From Prolixibacteraceae bacterium JC049 (GTDB taxonomy: Bacteria; Bacteroidota; Bacteroidia; Bacteroidales; Prolixibacteraceae), in contig SACZ01000003.1 in the NCBI GenBank assembly GCA_023369685.1, positions 334,818-398,817 on the forward strand: a DNA stretch of 64,000 nt. Direction: 5' to 3'. Below are positions 26,583 to 34,407 of the stretch, piece after piece (positions within the stretch are counted from its first letter, which is position 1; each line of letters opens with the position of its first letter). A model generated the notes under the pieces. It ran no database searches, was not told the origin of the DNA, and saw only the letters and a program-made list of their open reading frames with translations. A program made the translations under genes and the position numbers.

Positions 26583-27086
26583 TTACTGTTTTTTTACGTT
26601 ATCCATGGCTGCCTGAGGCAACTGTGTATTTCCATCCTGGTACTTGTAGTTGAGTTTCATTTTTGTAACTCGCCAGGTGCCATCCATTTCTTTAAGCTCC
26701 AGATTGTACGAGCCCACAACTGTCCAAATATTTCCGGCTTCGTGTTCCAGATAGTGTGTGGCTGTTCCGTAGCAAAATACTTTGGCCGTGTTTCCTTCTA
26801 TTTCGGTAATGAAATTTCCCAATTGGTGGTGTGTTGATGAGAAACCGGGAAGGAAGGTTTTCCAGGCATCAGTTATTTGTCTGGGTGATAAAACCGTTGC
26901 CGGATTTCCGTTCATGCTCGAGTAATCCAGTTCCACCTGATCGGCAAAAATCGATTCCAGCTTTTCCCATTCTCTATTGTCGCTTGCAACAAAAAGTTGC
27001 GATACGCATTGATTAATCTTTTCCATATTTTGTGCGTATAAATTCATTGATATAATGCTGAATAATACAAATGCCAATGTTTTCAT
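26583..27086 (-). CDS. Secreted NTF2/SnoaL-like protein B
   Basis: This 167-residue protein has a signal peptide (MKTLAFVLFSIISMNLYAQ) and a SnoaL_4-like domain (about 20-150): MEKINQCVSQLFVASDNREWEKLESIFADQVELDYSS, ITDAWKTFLPGF, THHQLGNFITEIEGNTAKVFCYGTATHY and GSYNLELKEMDGTWRVTKMKLNY. The paired His in STHHQLGN is typical of this subgroup's pocket. It is the first gene of the operon that continues with SnoaL-like A and the hydrolase. A 28-bp element at 27147-27174, also found before the other SnoaL operon, lies about 60 bp upstream. Function unknown. Confidence 0.8.
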   Translation of the reverse strand: MKTLAFVLFSIISMNLYAQNMEKINQCVSQLFVASDNREWEKLESIFADQVELDYSSMNGNPATVLSPRQITDAWKTFLPGFSSTHHQLGNFITEIEGNTAKVFCYGTATHYLEHEAGNIWTVVGSYNLELKEMDGTWRVTKMKLNYKYQDGNTQLPQAAMDNVKKQ

Positions 27087-27146
27087 GATGTCTCCTTTTT
27101 GTTAATACAGAGATCGTTACAGATTGTTTTGTGCAGTTTTTGATTT

Positions 27147-27174
27147 CAAAGTAAGAAGTATGAATTTCAAAGAA
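27147..27174. promoter_or_regulatory. 28-bp element, copy 1 (upstream of SnoaL-like operon 27086-25008)
   Basis: CAAAGTAAGAAGTATGAATT followed by TCAAAGAA is repeated at 29131-29158 with a single mismatch. Both copies lie upstream of minus-strand SnoaL-like operons, so this is a candidate binding site, possibly for the AraC protein encoded at 29225. Confidence 0.5.
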
Positions 27175-27198
27175 GTGAATCATTTATCTGATCCGACT

Positions 27199-27558
27199 TT
27201 AGAAAAGTTCCGACCAATCGATGTAAATGTAATACTCGCTGATAAGTCCTTCTCTCATTTTAAAAACGTCGCAAAAAGGAATGGTCAATTGCGAATTATT
27301 CAATCGGGTGTAAGTAACTGTTCCGCGATGTACCAACGAGTCGTCCGACTCAAAAATATCGGTAACATTGTGCGCCGTGGATTGTACTGCCGGGAAGAAC
27401 TCCTGAAACATTTTCCTGATATCTTCTTTCCCTTTTACTGCTTCACCATTTCCGGCAATAAACAGACAATCGTCGGTTAAATAGCTCAATACTTTTTGAA
27501 GTTTCTTTGCGTCTAATGCTTCTGAGAGTGCATCCAGGTTTTGATATTTTCTTTCCAT
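27199..27558 (-). CDS. Cytoplasmic NTF2/SnoaL-like protein C
   Basis: This 119-residue protein lacks a signal peptide and consists of one NTF2-like domain: YQNLDALSEALDAKKLQKVLSYLTDDCLFIAGNGEAVKGKEDIRKMFQEFFPAVQ, then strands TAHNVTDIFESDDSLVHRGTVTYT and PFCDVFKMREGLISEYYIYIDWSELF. The layout is that of the small SnoaL_2-type proteins. It is a single-gene unit with a perfect TTGTATATACAA palindrome 19 nt upstream of the ATG, shared as TTGTA-N2-TACAA with three other genes of the region. It is therefore the SnoaL-like gene most directly tied to the putative MarR regulon. Confidence 0.8.
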   Translation of the reverse strand: MERKYQNLDALSEALDAKKLQKVLSYLTDDCLFIAGNGEAVKGKEDIRKMFQEFFPAVQSTAHNVTDIFESDDSLVHRGTVTYTRLNNSQLTIPFCDVFKMREGLISEYYIYIDWSELF

Positions 27559-27577
27559 TTTATAATGTTTTTGTTTG

Positions 27578-27589
27578 TTGTATATACAA
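27578..27589. promoter_or_regulatory. TTGTA-N2-TACAA operator, site A
   Basis: The perfect palindrome TTGTATATACAA lies 19 nt upstream of the SnoaL-like C start codon. It is one of four such sites seen in the window (also 36398, 48481, 49009), all just upstream of genes in the accessory region. Confidence 0.65.
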
Positions 27590-27670
27590 CTGTAGAGTTG
27601 TTGAGTAGTATTTATTTGTTGAGAGTAAAATTAACGACTGTTAAAGTCGAGGGCTTCGTAATTTCATAAC

Positions 27671-28171
27671 TTAATCTTTTATCTCACCGGCAGTTTCAGC
27701 ATTTATATTATTGGCCAGCCCTACCAAATAACGTTCAATTACAGGCAAATCGTTATTGGCTTCCTCGCGCATAATCCAAAGTTGTTCTACACGCAAATCG
27801 GTGTAACGACCATCCTTAAAATCGGCGCGCCAGCGTACAAAAAACTGAGCCTGATATTTTCCATTTGCTAGGTACTGCACGTTAACGCTTTCAATTTCGT
27901 GATCGTCCGAATTCAAAAGAGAATGAATCCATTTGTGCCATTCTTTAAATTCGTTGCGCGAACGGACTTTATAATCCGGGAAATCCACATATACATCTTC
28001 GGCAACAATGTTGTGAAATGCTTCGGGACTTAAATATTCGTTTTCGCATGTTGCTCGTTCGTACATCGAGAATACTCTGTAAACGAAACTTTTAATGTCG
28101 TTTTTAGTGAATTTGTGTGTGCGAAATGCTTGCATCAACATCTCGTATTCTAAGGTTTTTGTGTAACTCAT
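27671..28171 (-). CDS. NTF2/SnoaL-like protein D (cytoplasmic)
   Basis: This 166-residue protein has no signal peptide. After a helical start (MSYTKTLEYEMLMQAFRTHKF) it has an NTF2-like domain (about 25-155): VYRVFSMYERATCENEYLSPEAFHNIVAEDVYVDFPDY, RNEFKEWHKWIHSLLNSDDHEIESVNVQYLANGKYQAQFFVRWRADF and LRVEQLWIMREEANNDLPVIERYLVGL. It is the last gene of a three-gene operon with the ABM monooxygenase (2 nt away) and SnoaL-like E. The longer N-terminus separates it from the other SnoaL-like proteins here. Reaction unknown. Confidence 0.75.
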   Translation of the reverse strand: MSYTKTLEYEMLMQAFRTHKFTKNDIKSFVYRVFSMYERATCENEYLSPEAFHNIVAEDVYVDFPDYKVRSRNEFKEWHKWIHSLLNSDDHEIESVNVQYLANGKYQAQFFVRWRADFKDGRYTDLRVEQLWIMREEANNDLPVIERYLVGLANNINAETAGEIKD

Positions 28172-28173
28172 AA

Positions 28174-28572
28174 CTAATTGTTATCCAAAGTGAATTCTTG
28201 TGTCTCGAAGGTTTTCATATCCACCCAGTCAAACCAGGGACGTGCTTCTTCCAAATGCTCCTGCATGTGTTTTGATGCCAGGTGAATCATCAAATCTTCC
28301 TTGCTTTCCCATTTCTCATAGAGAAATAAAAGGTTTTCATCGTCAGCCGAAATATTTTGTTGATAAAGGATACACCCTTTTTCTGCACGTACAATTGGAG
28401 CGAGTTCTTCCATGTGTTTCAGAAAAGTAGTTCGGTATTCAGGTTTTACTTTTCCGGCAACAGTTACTGTAATCATTGTATTTTCTTTATCCGAGTTATT
28501 GTTTTTGGTGCAGTTGCAGCTGCATAAAAAAGCAGCCGCCAGTACCGTTAAAATAAGTTGTTTTAATGCCAT
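28174..28572 (-). CDS. ABM/YgiN-type monooxygenase lipoprotein
   Basis: This 132-residue protein has a lipoprotein signal (FLCSC) and a ferredoxin-like ABM domain (about 32-130): MITVTVAGKVKPEYRTTFLKHMEELAPIVRAEKGCILYQ, FLFYEKWESKEDLMIHLASKHMQEHLEE. Such domains occur in cofactor-free quinol/anthrone monooxygenases and in the quinol monooxygenase YgiN, which acts on reduced quinones (family knowledge). Lipid anchoring is unusual for the family and places it in the envelope. It lies between two SnoaL-like genes (gaps of 2 and 5 nt). The pairing of ABM and SnoaL folds recalls polyketide tailoring, but no polyketide synthase is present. Confidence 0.83.
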   Translation of the reverse strand: MALKQLILTVLAAAFLCSCNCTKNNNSDKENTMITVTVAGKVKPEYRTTFLKHMEELAPIVRAEKGCILYQQNISADDENLLFLYEKWESKEDLMIHLASKHMQEHLEEARPWFDWVDMKTFETQEFTLDNN

Positions 28573-28577
28573 TGCAC

Positions 28578-29000
28578 TTAGTCTTTATATTGAAGCGACA
28601 TTTTGGTGATCTCATTATTTTCGTTCCACCAGAAATGGTAGTGTGCCTCCCAGCTCGACCATTTTACTTCTGTTTTTGCGTAGCCATTTTCCTGTTCCAG
28701 AATTCGAAGCAGTTTAAATGTGTCGCCAATGGGCATAACTTCGCGAATGGCCCACGGTCTAACTGCAGCTTTACCGTTGAATGTTCGGTTTACATCAATC
28801 ATCACAATATTATCCGTGAAAATGGCCATGTATTGGTCGATATTTTCCGAATTTGTTGCCTTCTGATAATTGGCAATAGCTACCGGAATATTGGCGATTT
28901 CTGTTTGATTTTCATTGTCATTTTGTGGTTGAAGATCATCATCTTGACTTGAGCACGATAGTAAAATAATTGCTCCCATAATCCATAAAATTGTTTTCAT
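28578..29000 (-). CDS. NTF2/SnoaL-like lipoprotein E
   Basis: This 140-residue protein has a lipoprotein signal (lipobox LLSC, Cys at 16), an Asn/Asp-rich linker and an NTF2-like domain (about 38-139): IANYQKATNSENIDQYMAIFTDNIVMIDVNRTFNGKAAVRPWAIREVMPIGDTFKLL, then VKWSSWEAHYHFWWNENNEITKMSLQYKD. It heads the operon with the ABM monooxygenase and SnoaL-like D. Divergently, 224 bp away, lies an AraC-family regulator, and the second copy of the 28-bp element sits between them. No catalytic residues can be assigned. Confidence 0.78.
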   Translation of the reverse strand: MKTILWIMGAIILLSCSSQDDDLQPQNDNENQTEIANIPVAIANYQKATNSENIDQYMAIFTDNIVMIDVNRTFNGKAAVRPWAIREVMPIGDTFKLLRILEQENGYAKTEVKWSSWEAHYHFWWNENNEITKMSLQYKD

Positions 29001-29130
29001 CTGTTATCCTTTTTAGGAAAAGATTAGTCCGGCAACTTCCCACATTCAGCTCATCCTCCGGCCGGACAAATCAATTCTCGTTTGTTGGGAGCAAAAGTAG
29101 AGCGGCTCGGAGAGTTCTAGTTTATAATTC

Positions 29131-29158
29131 CAAAGCAAGAAGTATGAATTTCAAAGAA
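29131..29158. promoter_or_regulatory. 28-bp element, copy 2 (between SnoaL-like operon and AraC gene)
   Basis: It matches 27147-27174 at 27 of 28 positions. It contains an in-frame ATG (29144) that could be mistaken for the AraC start. Conservation of this segment at a second, non-AraC site argues that it is regulatory DNA instead. Confidence 0.5.
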
Positions 29159-29196
29159 TGGATAGAATGTGTGAACAAGATGAACGAGGAAGCCCT

Positions 29197-29204
29197 TATA
29201 TTTG
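29197..29204 (+). promoter_or_regulatory. Bacteroidota -7 box for the AraC gene
   Basis: TATATTTG matches TAnnTTTG and lies 20 nt before the ATG at 29225, supporting that start. Confidence 0.45.
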
Positions 29205-29224
29205 TGTTTTCGAAAGCAAACGAA

Positions 29225-30097
29225 ATGAAGCATATAAAATTCAGTAAAACCTTGTGTGGTGTCGATTTCTTGTTGAATGTAATTGATCTCGACTCCAGCA
29301 CTGTGTCTTCGTTGTCGGAAGAATTGCATACTGCCGATTTCTTTCAGGTTGTTTTTGTTAAGAACGGAAGTGGGGCGGTGGTTTTAGATGGCCAGAAGAT
29401 TGATTTAAGAGCCAATCGAGTGCTGTTTATTTCGCAACATCAGAAATATCAGTGGCAAGTTGATACCAATAATTTTGAGGCTACTTTCCTGGTTTTTCAG
29501 GAAGATTTTCTGAACGATTTTTTTGCCGATCAGTATTTCACGTATCGTTTACTATACTTTTATCAAAACGAATTGCCTTTGTTTCTCGACTTGACTTCAT
29601 ATGCAATTATTCAGCATGCAGAACAGTTATCAGAAATTAAGCAAGAGCTCACAAAGCCTTTGAGCGATAGTGTGCACCTGATTCGTTCTATTCTCTATTA
29701 TTTGCTGGCAAAACTCAATCGATCGTACTCAAAGCATCACGAGTTTGCTGATTCGGGCAGTACTGAAAGTACAGCATTTCAGTTTCGTAAATTGGCCGAG
29801 AAACATATTCGAACATGCCAGCGAGTGGAGGATTATACCGATTTGATGAAGGTGAGCCGCATTACGCTTAATAAATTAGTGAAGCGACAATTTAATCAAA
29901 CTGTTAGCGATTTTCTGAAGTCGCGATTGCTGCACGAGATTAAAATGGAACTGATTTACACCAACAAAACAATCGATCAGTTGGCCATCGATTTTAACTT
30001 TTCAGAGCCCAATCATCTGTCCCGGTTTTTCAAAACGCAAACCCGGTCTACTCCAACTGAATTCCGACACGATTATCAAAATGGTAGTTTAAGCTAG
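29225..30097 (+). CDS. AraC-family transcriptional regulator (SnoaL cluster)
   Basis: This 290-residue protein has an N-terminal cupin-like sensing domain (about 1-150; VVFVKNGSGAVVLDGQKIDLRANRVLFISQHQKYQWQV) and a C-terminal AraC DNA-binding domain with two helix-turn-helices (about 195-285; YTDLMKVSRITLNKLVKRQFNQTVSDFLKSRL, IDQLAIDFNFSEPNHLSRFFKTQTRSTPTEFR). Longer frames exist (Met at 29144 and further upstream). The TAnnTTTG box at 29197 and the repeated 28-bp element covering the 29144 Met favour 29225. It is divergent from the ABM/SnoaL operon and is its likely regulator. Confidence 0.82.
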   Translation: MKHIKFSKTLCGVDFLLNVIDLDSSTVSSLSEELHTADFFQVVFVKNGSGAVVLDGQKIDLRANRVLFISQHQKYQWQVDTNNFEATFLVFQEDFLNDFFADQYFTYRLLYFYQNELPLFLDLTSYAIIQHAEQLSEIKQELTKPLSDSVHLIRSILYYLLAKLNRSYSKHHEFADSGSTESTAFQFRKLAEKHIRTCQRVEDYTDLMKVSRITLNKLVKRQFNQTVSDFLKSRLLHEIKMELIYTNKTIDQLAIDFNFSEPNHLSRFFKTQTRSTPTEFRHDYQNGSLS

Positions 30098-30162
30098 AAG
30101 CTTGGTAGTAGCAATTTCTGCTGGTATTCTGATTTTTGCAGTGAACATTTTAGATGTGAAAC

Positions 30163-30990
30163 ATGAAGAAAGGAATACTATTTATAGTTGTACTATTTGC
30201 GATGCAGATTTGTATCGCACAAAAATCAGGAGATATGAGAAAGGTAGAAATTCAATTAATTAGAAATGCCACGCTTAAATTGAATTATGCGGGCAAAACC
30301 ATTTTGGTAGATCCCATGCTTTCGGCTAAACACAGTTTTATGTCGTTTGTGGAGCAAGGAAAAGATTTGAACCCTACGCTTGATTTACCGGTAAGTGCCG
30401 AGGAAGTTGTTAAAGGTATTGATGCGGTGTTGTTAACGCATGTGCATCCTGATCATCTCGATCCGAAATCTGTTGAGGTACTACCCAAAGAAATCCCGTT
30501 TTTCGCGCAAGTAGCCGACAAGGAAGCTGTGGAAAAGATGCCATTTCAGCAGCTTACGTTGGTTGAAGATGAGGCGAAATACGATGAAATAACCATTACC
30601 CGTACCAATGGAAAACACGGACCTAAGGAATTGTTGGAAGTGTTGGGCACGGTTTCAGGTTATGTGCTTCAGGCAGAAAATAATCCTACCATTTACATTG
30701 TTGGAGATTGCTTGCTGGATGCGGATGTTGAACAGACCATTGAAAAATACAATCCTGATATAATTGTGACAAACTCGGGAGGTGCCATGTTTATGGGCGA
30801 AAACCGAATTTTAATGGATGTGCAGGAAACCATTGCTGTGGCAAAGAAAGCACCAAAAGCAAAAGTGGTTGCAGTGCACATGGAGGCTTTGGATCACTGC
30901 ACAGTTACACGCGAATCGATGAAAGCTGAGGCCGAAAAAGCCGGCGTAGAAATTATTATTCCGAAGGATGGTGAGACGCTAATATTCTAG
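30163..30990 (+). CDS. Secreted metallo-beta-lactamase-fold hydrolase
   Basis: This 275-residue protein has a signal peptide (to about residue 19) and an MBL-fold domain of the UlaG-like type: NATLKLNYAGKTILVDPMLS, the metal motif LLTHVHPDHLD (HxHxDH), NGKHGPKELLEVLGTVSGYVL, YIVGDCLLD and KVVAVHMEALDHCTVTRESM. Two metals are expected. The UlaG-like group hydrolyses lactones or phosphodiesters, but the export signal here argues against cytoplasmic ascorbate-6-phosphate lactonase activity. It lies 65 nt downstream of the AraC gene on the same strand and may be in its transcript. A 13-bp terminator stem follows. Confidence 0.85.
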   Translation: MKKGILFIVVLFAMQICIAQKSGDMRKVEIQLIRNATLKLNYAGKTILVDPMLSAKHSFMSFVEQGKDLNPTLDLPVSAEEVVKGIDAVLLTHVHPDHLDPKSVEVLPKEIPFFAQVADKEAVEKMPFQQLTLVEDEAKYDEITITRTNGKHGPKELLEVLGTVSGYVLQAENNPTIYIVGDCLLDADVEQTIEKYNPDIIVTNSGGAMFMGENRILMDVQETIAVAKKAPKAKVVAVHMEALDHCTVTRESMKAEAEKAGVEIIIPKDGETLIF

Positions 30991-31002
30991 TTGATATAAT
31001 AA

Positions 31003-31046
31003 CATTCCCCAAAGAAGTTAAGATAGCTTTACCTCTTTGGGGAATG
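31003..31046. terminator. Terminator between convergent genes
   Basis: A perfect 13-bp stem (CATTCCCCAAAGA with TCTTTGGGGAATG) and an 18-nt loop are followed by a T-rich stretch (T6 from about 31051). Confidence 0.75.
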
Positions 31047-31070
31047 ATAACTTTTTTGACTTTCGATGTA

Positions 31071-32312
31071 TTATTTTAATTCTTCAATTGGAACTTGTTC
31101 TTCTGAGTTACTTATTAAAATAGCATAATCGATAAACTGAGTGGTATGCTTTCCTTTCAGAGCAGTGGTGTTGTAATCTTTAAAAAGCATTTTCAGTTCA
31201 ATTAGATCAGTATCTGAATTATAAGGTGAATTTTCGGATGAAAGCTGGAAAAGTGTTAAGTCAGACAATTTATTCTTTTTCAACTTTCTAATGCCTTTGA
31301 AATACTCTTTCCAATAATCAGAAATACCATAACCTTTTTCAATAGTATAGGATTTATAGTTCCCACTCTGATCGTATAATTTATCCCAGAGAACCTTACT
31401 CTTGGTTAAATATCCCATTACTGTGATAACCTCCTGCTTGGTATAGTCTTGTTTCTCTATTAGACGAGTAAAAAAAGAAGGGTAATTGTGTTCTCTTGCT
31501 TTATGAAGGTGGAAATAACCGTATTTGAAAAATAGTTTTTCTGACTTTAGCTTATATCTTTTGGAAAGAATTGAGAAGTTCCGATAGATTATTTTCTCAC
31601 GTTCTCGTTTCGTCTGGAAGTTATATTCAATATTAGTGATAATGTGATTTAGCGATTGGATATTGTTGCTGTTTTTTATCAGTTTTTCCTTGTTCAATTT
31701 GTAAGAGTTTGCAAACTCTTTGAGCTTGTTTTCTGTAATTGAATCTCCGGGAGAAAGACTAAGTGTTGTATTGGTTAGAAGTTTTTTCAGTTTATCTCTT
31801 TCTTCCCAGTTTTTCACTTCTTTAGTAAGCTCCAGAATGTGTTTAATAGGAAACTCGTATTCGTTGATTACGTCAAAACCTATTACTTTAATTTTTTTGT
31901 TGAAAGGTAGGTTGTCGTTCAGCCTTTTTAGTCTTTTCCAATGTTCGTAAGTATCAATAGTTCCTTCCTGCATAACGATACTTTGAAATGCAAGTACCAG
32001 TTTTCGCAATAGTTTTTCATCTCCGGTTTTTAGGTACTTATTAAAGAAATGAGCTTGACAAAAATTTGTCTCTGGAATATAGTAATTGAGTCTGTTTTGT
32101 TGAATTAAACGCTCTATTAGAATGAATTCTGCTTGGTAAGTTTTTGAGCTTCCATGCAATGCGCCAAAGCCAATAATTTTAAAGTTATTTGGGGAGAACT
32201 CAAAGTTAGTTTCACGAAGGTTTTCTCTGTGTTTTTTTAGGTATTGACTTTTTGATTGAGCAACAACGCTAAAAGAAAAAATCATACAAATAGAAATAAG
32301 TAATAGTTTCAT
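31071..32312 (-). CDS. Erythromycin esterase-like secreted protein
   Basis: This 413-residue protein has a signal peptide (MKLLLISICMIFSFSVVAQ) and a domain resembling the erythromycin esterase/TraB-ChaN superfamily. The motif GFGALHGSSKTYQAEFILIERLI (about residues 45-67) carries the conserved His and Glu. Later segments such as YIPETNFCQAHFFNKYL, VIGFDVINEYEF and YGYFHLHKA fit the helical bundle. True macrolide esterases are shorter in evolutionary distance, so resistance activity should not be assumed. The Met at 32312 is chosen because it begins the signal peptide and avoids overlap with the CPBP gene 20 nt upstream. Confidence 0.65.
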   Translation of the reverse strand: MKLLLISICMIFSFSVVAQSKSQYLKKHRENLRETNFEFSPNNFKIIGFGALHGSSKTYQAEFILIERLIQQNRLNYYIPETNFCQAHFFNKYLKTGDEKLLRKLVLAFQSIVMQEGTIDTYEHWKRLKRLNDNLPFNKKIKVIGFDVINEYEFPIKHILELTKEVKNWEERDKLKKLLTNTTLSLSPGDSITENKLKEFANSYKLNKEKLIKNSNNIQSLNHIITNIEYNFQTKREREKIIYRNFSILSKRYKLKSEKLFFKYGYFHLHKAREHNYPSFFTRLIEKQDYTKQEVITVMGYLTKSKVLWDKLYDQSGNYKSYTIEKGYGISDYWKEYFKGIRKLKKNKLSDLTLFQLSSENSPYNSDTDLIELKMLFKDYNTTALKGKHTTQFIDYAILISNSEEQVPIEELK

Positions 32313-32332
32313 GTCTGACGTTTGTGTTTTAA

Positions 32333-33196
32333 TTAAGCTTTCCAAAAGGGAGATATAAATTGATTATTTTTTTTGACGCGATAGAGGATAATGACAGCTG
32401 CTATCAGGCAGAACAGAGTAGCTTGTATAGAGCCTTCGGGGCCAAAATCACCGCCTGTAATCCAAGTTGTGCCTTCAATATGCGATGTGATTAATGCATT
32501 TTTTGTTGAGCCGCCAGAAACAGCTGCTCCAAAGATTCCCGATTGCATAAAGTTCCAAGCAAAATGCAGTGCAATAGGCATCCATAAACTACGAGAATAA
32601 ATATAAGTGGCTCCCAAAAGCACTCCTGCTTGAACAGCTAATCCCAAAGCAGCAATGATTGAACTATTGGGGTTACCCAAGTGTAATAAACCAAAAACAA
32701 GTGCCGAAATACCCAACGCAATGTAGCTACCTAGTTTCTCTTCTAAAATTCGGAATAAAATTCCTCGCAAAAGTATCTCTTCGGTTATGGCAGTGGTAAA
32801 GGCCATTATTAGTGCAGGAAAAATGAGAGTGAAATGATTTATTGAAATGATAGAATAACTGCTAGTAAAATAGATTACACCTATGGTTAATGATTGCAGT
32901 ATACAGCCCAGAATAAAGCCCCAAAATAAGTTTTTGCCGGAATGTTTTAGAGCTAATTCATTTATTTTTCGTTTCTCGTACCATTTGAAGAAAAGGAGAT
33001 AAGAAAACAAACAAAGTAAAGCTGGAACTCCAGAACCGATAATGTGTAGTATATTTCCTTTCAGCTCCAGGCTATTGGCAAAATTGTATAATAGAGCTTG
33101 CATGACTACAAATAAGCCGATTACTACAATGCTTCCAAGTAGAATACGTGTTACTGGAAAATTTAAAACTTTTCTACGAATTGAATTATTCTTCAT
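32333..33196 (-). CDS. CPBP-family intramembrane metalloprotease
   Basis: This 287-residue protein has about eight membrane helices and the CPBP/CAAX-protease motifs in order: EEILLRGILFRILEE (EExxxR, about residues 138-152), FGLLHLGNPNS (His) and ALHFAWNFMQSG (HxxxN). Bacterial members act in membrane-protein or peptide processing, bacteriocin self-immunity, or have unknown roles. It probably forms an operon with the downstream erythromycin-esterase-like gene. About 220 bp of non-coding DNA separates it from the LysR gene, and I see no further gene there. Confidence 0.88.
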   Translation of the reverse strand: MKNNSIRRKVLNFPVTRILLGSIVVIGLFVVMQALLYNFANSLELKGNILHIIGSGVPALLCLFSYLLFFKWYEKRKINELALKHSGKNLFWGFILGCILQSLTIGVIYFTSSYSIISINHFTLIFPALIMAFTTAITEEILLRGILFRILEEKLGSYIALGISALVFGLLHLGNPNSSIIAALGLAVQAGVLLGATYIYSRSLWMPIALHFAWNFMQSGIFGAAVSGGSTKNALITSHIEGTTWITGGDFGPEGSIQATLFCLIAAVIILYRVKKNNQFISPFWKA

Positions 33197-33415
33197 AACT
33201 GTTTTTTTCGATATGTTGTATGTCGATTGATTTGATCATTTTAAGACAATGCTGGTGCCAAAAGATGACAGTCGATGAAAATCAACAGTTTAAAGAAGAG
33301 TGTGAAAATAGTAGTGTAAAAATATTAAACAGTATTCTGTCTGTAATTTTTACAATGGGTGAAAAATGTATGATTTTTATGGGATGTAGCTCTGTTTTTG
33401 AGGGTGTAATGAATA

Positions 33416-34312
33416 TCAACTAATTGCTGACAAAAATATTTCCTGAATGCCTTTAATCTGTTCCTCGTAAATCGAGTTTTTCCGGTAAGCGAAATAGATT
33501 TTATTGGAGACCTTTTTAAAACCCTGCCACAACATTTGAATTTCGTTGTTTTCCAGTGCATCTTTACACAAAAAGTCGGGAACAATAGCAATGCCCGAGC
33601 CGTGCTTTAAACTACTAACTATCGACAAGAAATTGGGTACAATGAAGTTTTGTCGGAAATCGGGATTTTTATTGAAATTGCTTTGCCAGAAACGCACAAA
33701 ATGTTCGTTGTCGCTTGCTGCTCCATACCATTTCTGTTCCATCATCCAAGCCAGAATCTCATCTGTATCTTTCTTTTTTAATAGCTTCGCAAATTGTGAA
33801 GCATCAATGTCGTTACTTCCGATTAAACTGATGTTTTCGGTTAAAATATGATGATAAACAATGCCTTTTATATCTGCTTTTTTTGGTGTGATAACAACAT
33901 CGGTAACACCTTTTTCCAATTCTGCCAGTAATTGTTTGTAATCCGAAAAACGATTTACCAGGTTAAAATCCAGTTGGTGCATGTGTTTTTCGAGAATAAT
34001 TTGAAAGGTCTCGAAACACATTCCCAAAGTAGGCGTTGGAATGTCAGATTTTAATGTGCGCTGAAATTGCCTTTCAACAGCAACCAAATCATTCACCGGA
34101 GTAATAATTGAGTTGTAAAGCACTTTTCCTTTTTCGGTGGGAATCATTTTTTTGGAAACCCGATCGAAAAGTTTTTCGCCAACATAAGCTTCCAGCGAGC
34201 TCAGATGCAGGCTTACACCTGGTTGCGAGATGTATAATTTGTTGGCAGTGGCCGTTAGTGTGCCTTCTTCGTAAATCGTTTTAAATGTTCTGAACCATTC
34301 AAAATTCATCAT
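33416..34312 (-). CDS. LysR-family transcriptional regulator
   Basis: This 298-residue protein has an N-terminal winged HTH (about 1-65; FEWFRTFKTIYEEGTLTATANKLYISQPGVSLHLSSLEAYVGEKLFDR) and a LysR effector-binding domain (about 90-295; GVTDVVITPKK, GSGIAIVPDFLC). It is divergent from the old-yellow-enzyme gene. The palindrome ATCAGATTTCTGAT and both -7 boxes lie in the 95-nt gap, so it is the natural regulator of that enzyme and of itself. Two consecutive Met codons start the frame. Confidence 0.93.
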   Translation of the reverse strand: MMNFEWFRTFKTIYEEGTLTATANKLYISQPGVSLHLSSLEAYVGEKLFDRVSKKMIPTEKGKVLYNSIITPVNDLVAVERQFQRTLKSDIPTPTLGMCFETFQIILEKHMHQLDFNLVNRFSDYKQLLAELEKGVTDVVITPKKADIKGIVYHHILTENISLIGSNDIDASQFAKLLKKKDTDEILAWMMEQKWYGAASDNEHFVRFWQSNFNKNPDFRQNFIVPNFLSIVSSLKHGSGIAIVPDFLCKDALENNEIQMLWQGFKKVSNKIYFAYRKNSIYEEQIKGIQEIFLSAIS

Positions 34313-34316
34313 AACT

Positions 34317-34330
34317 ATCAGATTTCTGAT
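34317..34330. promoter_or_regulatory. Palindromic operator candidate in the LysR/OYE gap
   Basis: ATCAGA-TT-TCTGAT is an inverted repeat just downstream of the LysR -7 box, as expected for autoregulation by a LysR protein. Confidence 0.5.
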
Positions 34331-34331
34331 G

Positions 34332-34339
34332 CAAAGGTA
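34332..34339 (-). promoter_or_regulatory. -7 box for the LysR gene
   Basis: TACCTTTG on the minus strand matches TAnnTTTG, 19 nt before the LysR ATG. Confidence 0.45.
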
Positions 34340-34375
34340 TGAATTAAGTTATTTTCATGATAAAGCTTGTCGCGG

Positions 34376-34383
34376 TATTTTTG
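34376..34383 (+). promoter_or_regulatory. -7 box for the OYE gene
   Basis: TATTTTTG matches TAnnTTTG, 24 nt before the ATG at 34408, which supports that start over an upstream Met at 34357. Confidence 0.45.
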
Positions 34384-34407
34384 TGGCAGATAATTAAGCA
34401 ACAGAAT

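Noticed and set aside
26397-26837. 146-codon plus-strand frame opposite the SnoaL-like genes
   Set aside because: It is antisense to two genes with clear NTF2-like domains and contains no motif, so it is a shadow frame.
28991-29224. Longer N-terminus for the AraC regulator beside the SnoaL cluster
   Set aside because: The extra residues have no AraC-like character, part of the DNA is a 28-bp element repeated elsewhere, and a TAnnTTTG promoter box lies at 29197-29204.
33220-33423. 67-codon open frame between CPBP and LysR genes
   Set aside because: It has no recognisable motif, overlaps the LysR 3' end, lacks a promoter box and has a composition like non-coding DNA.
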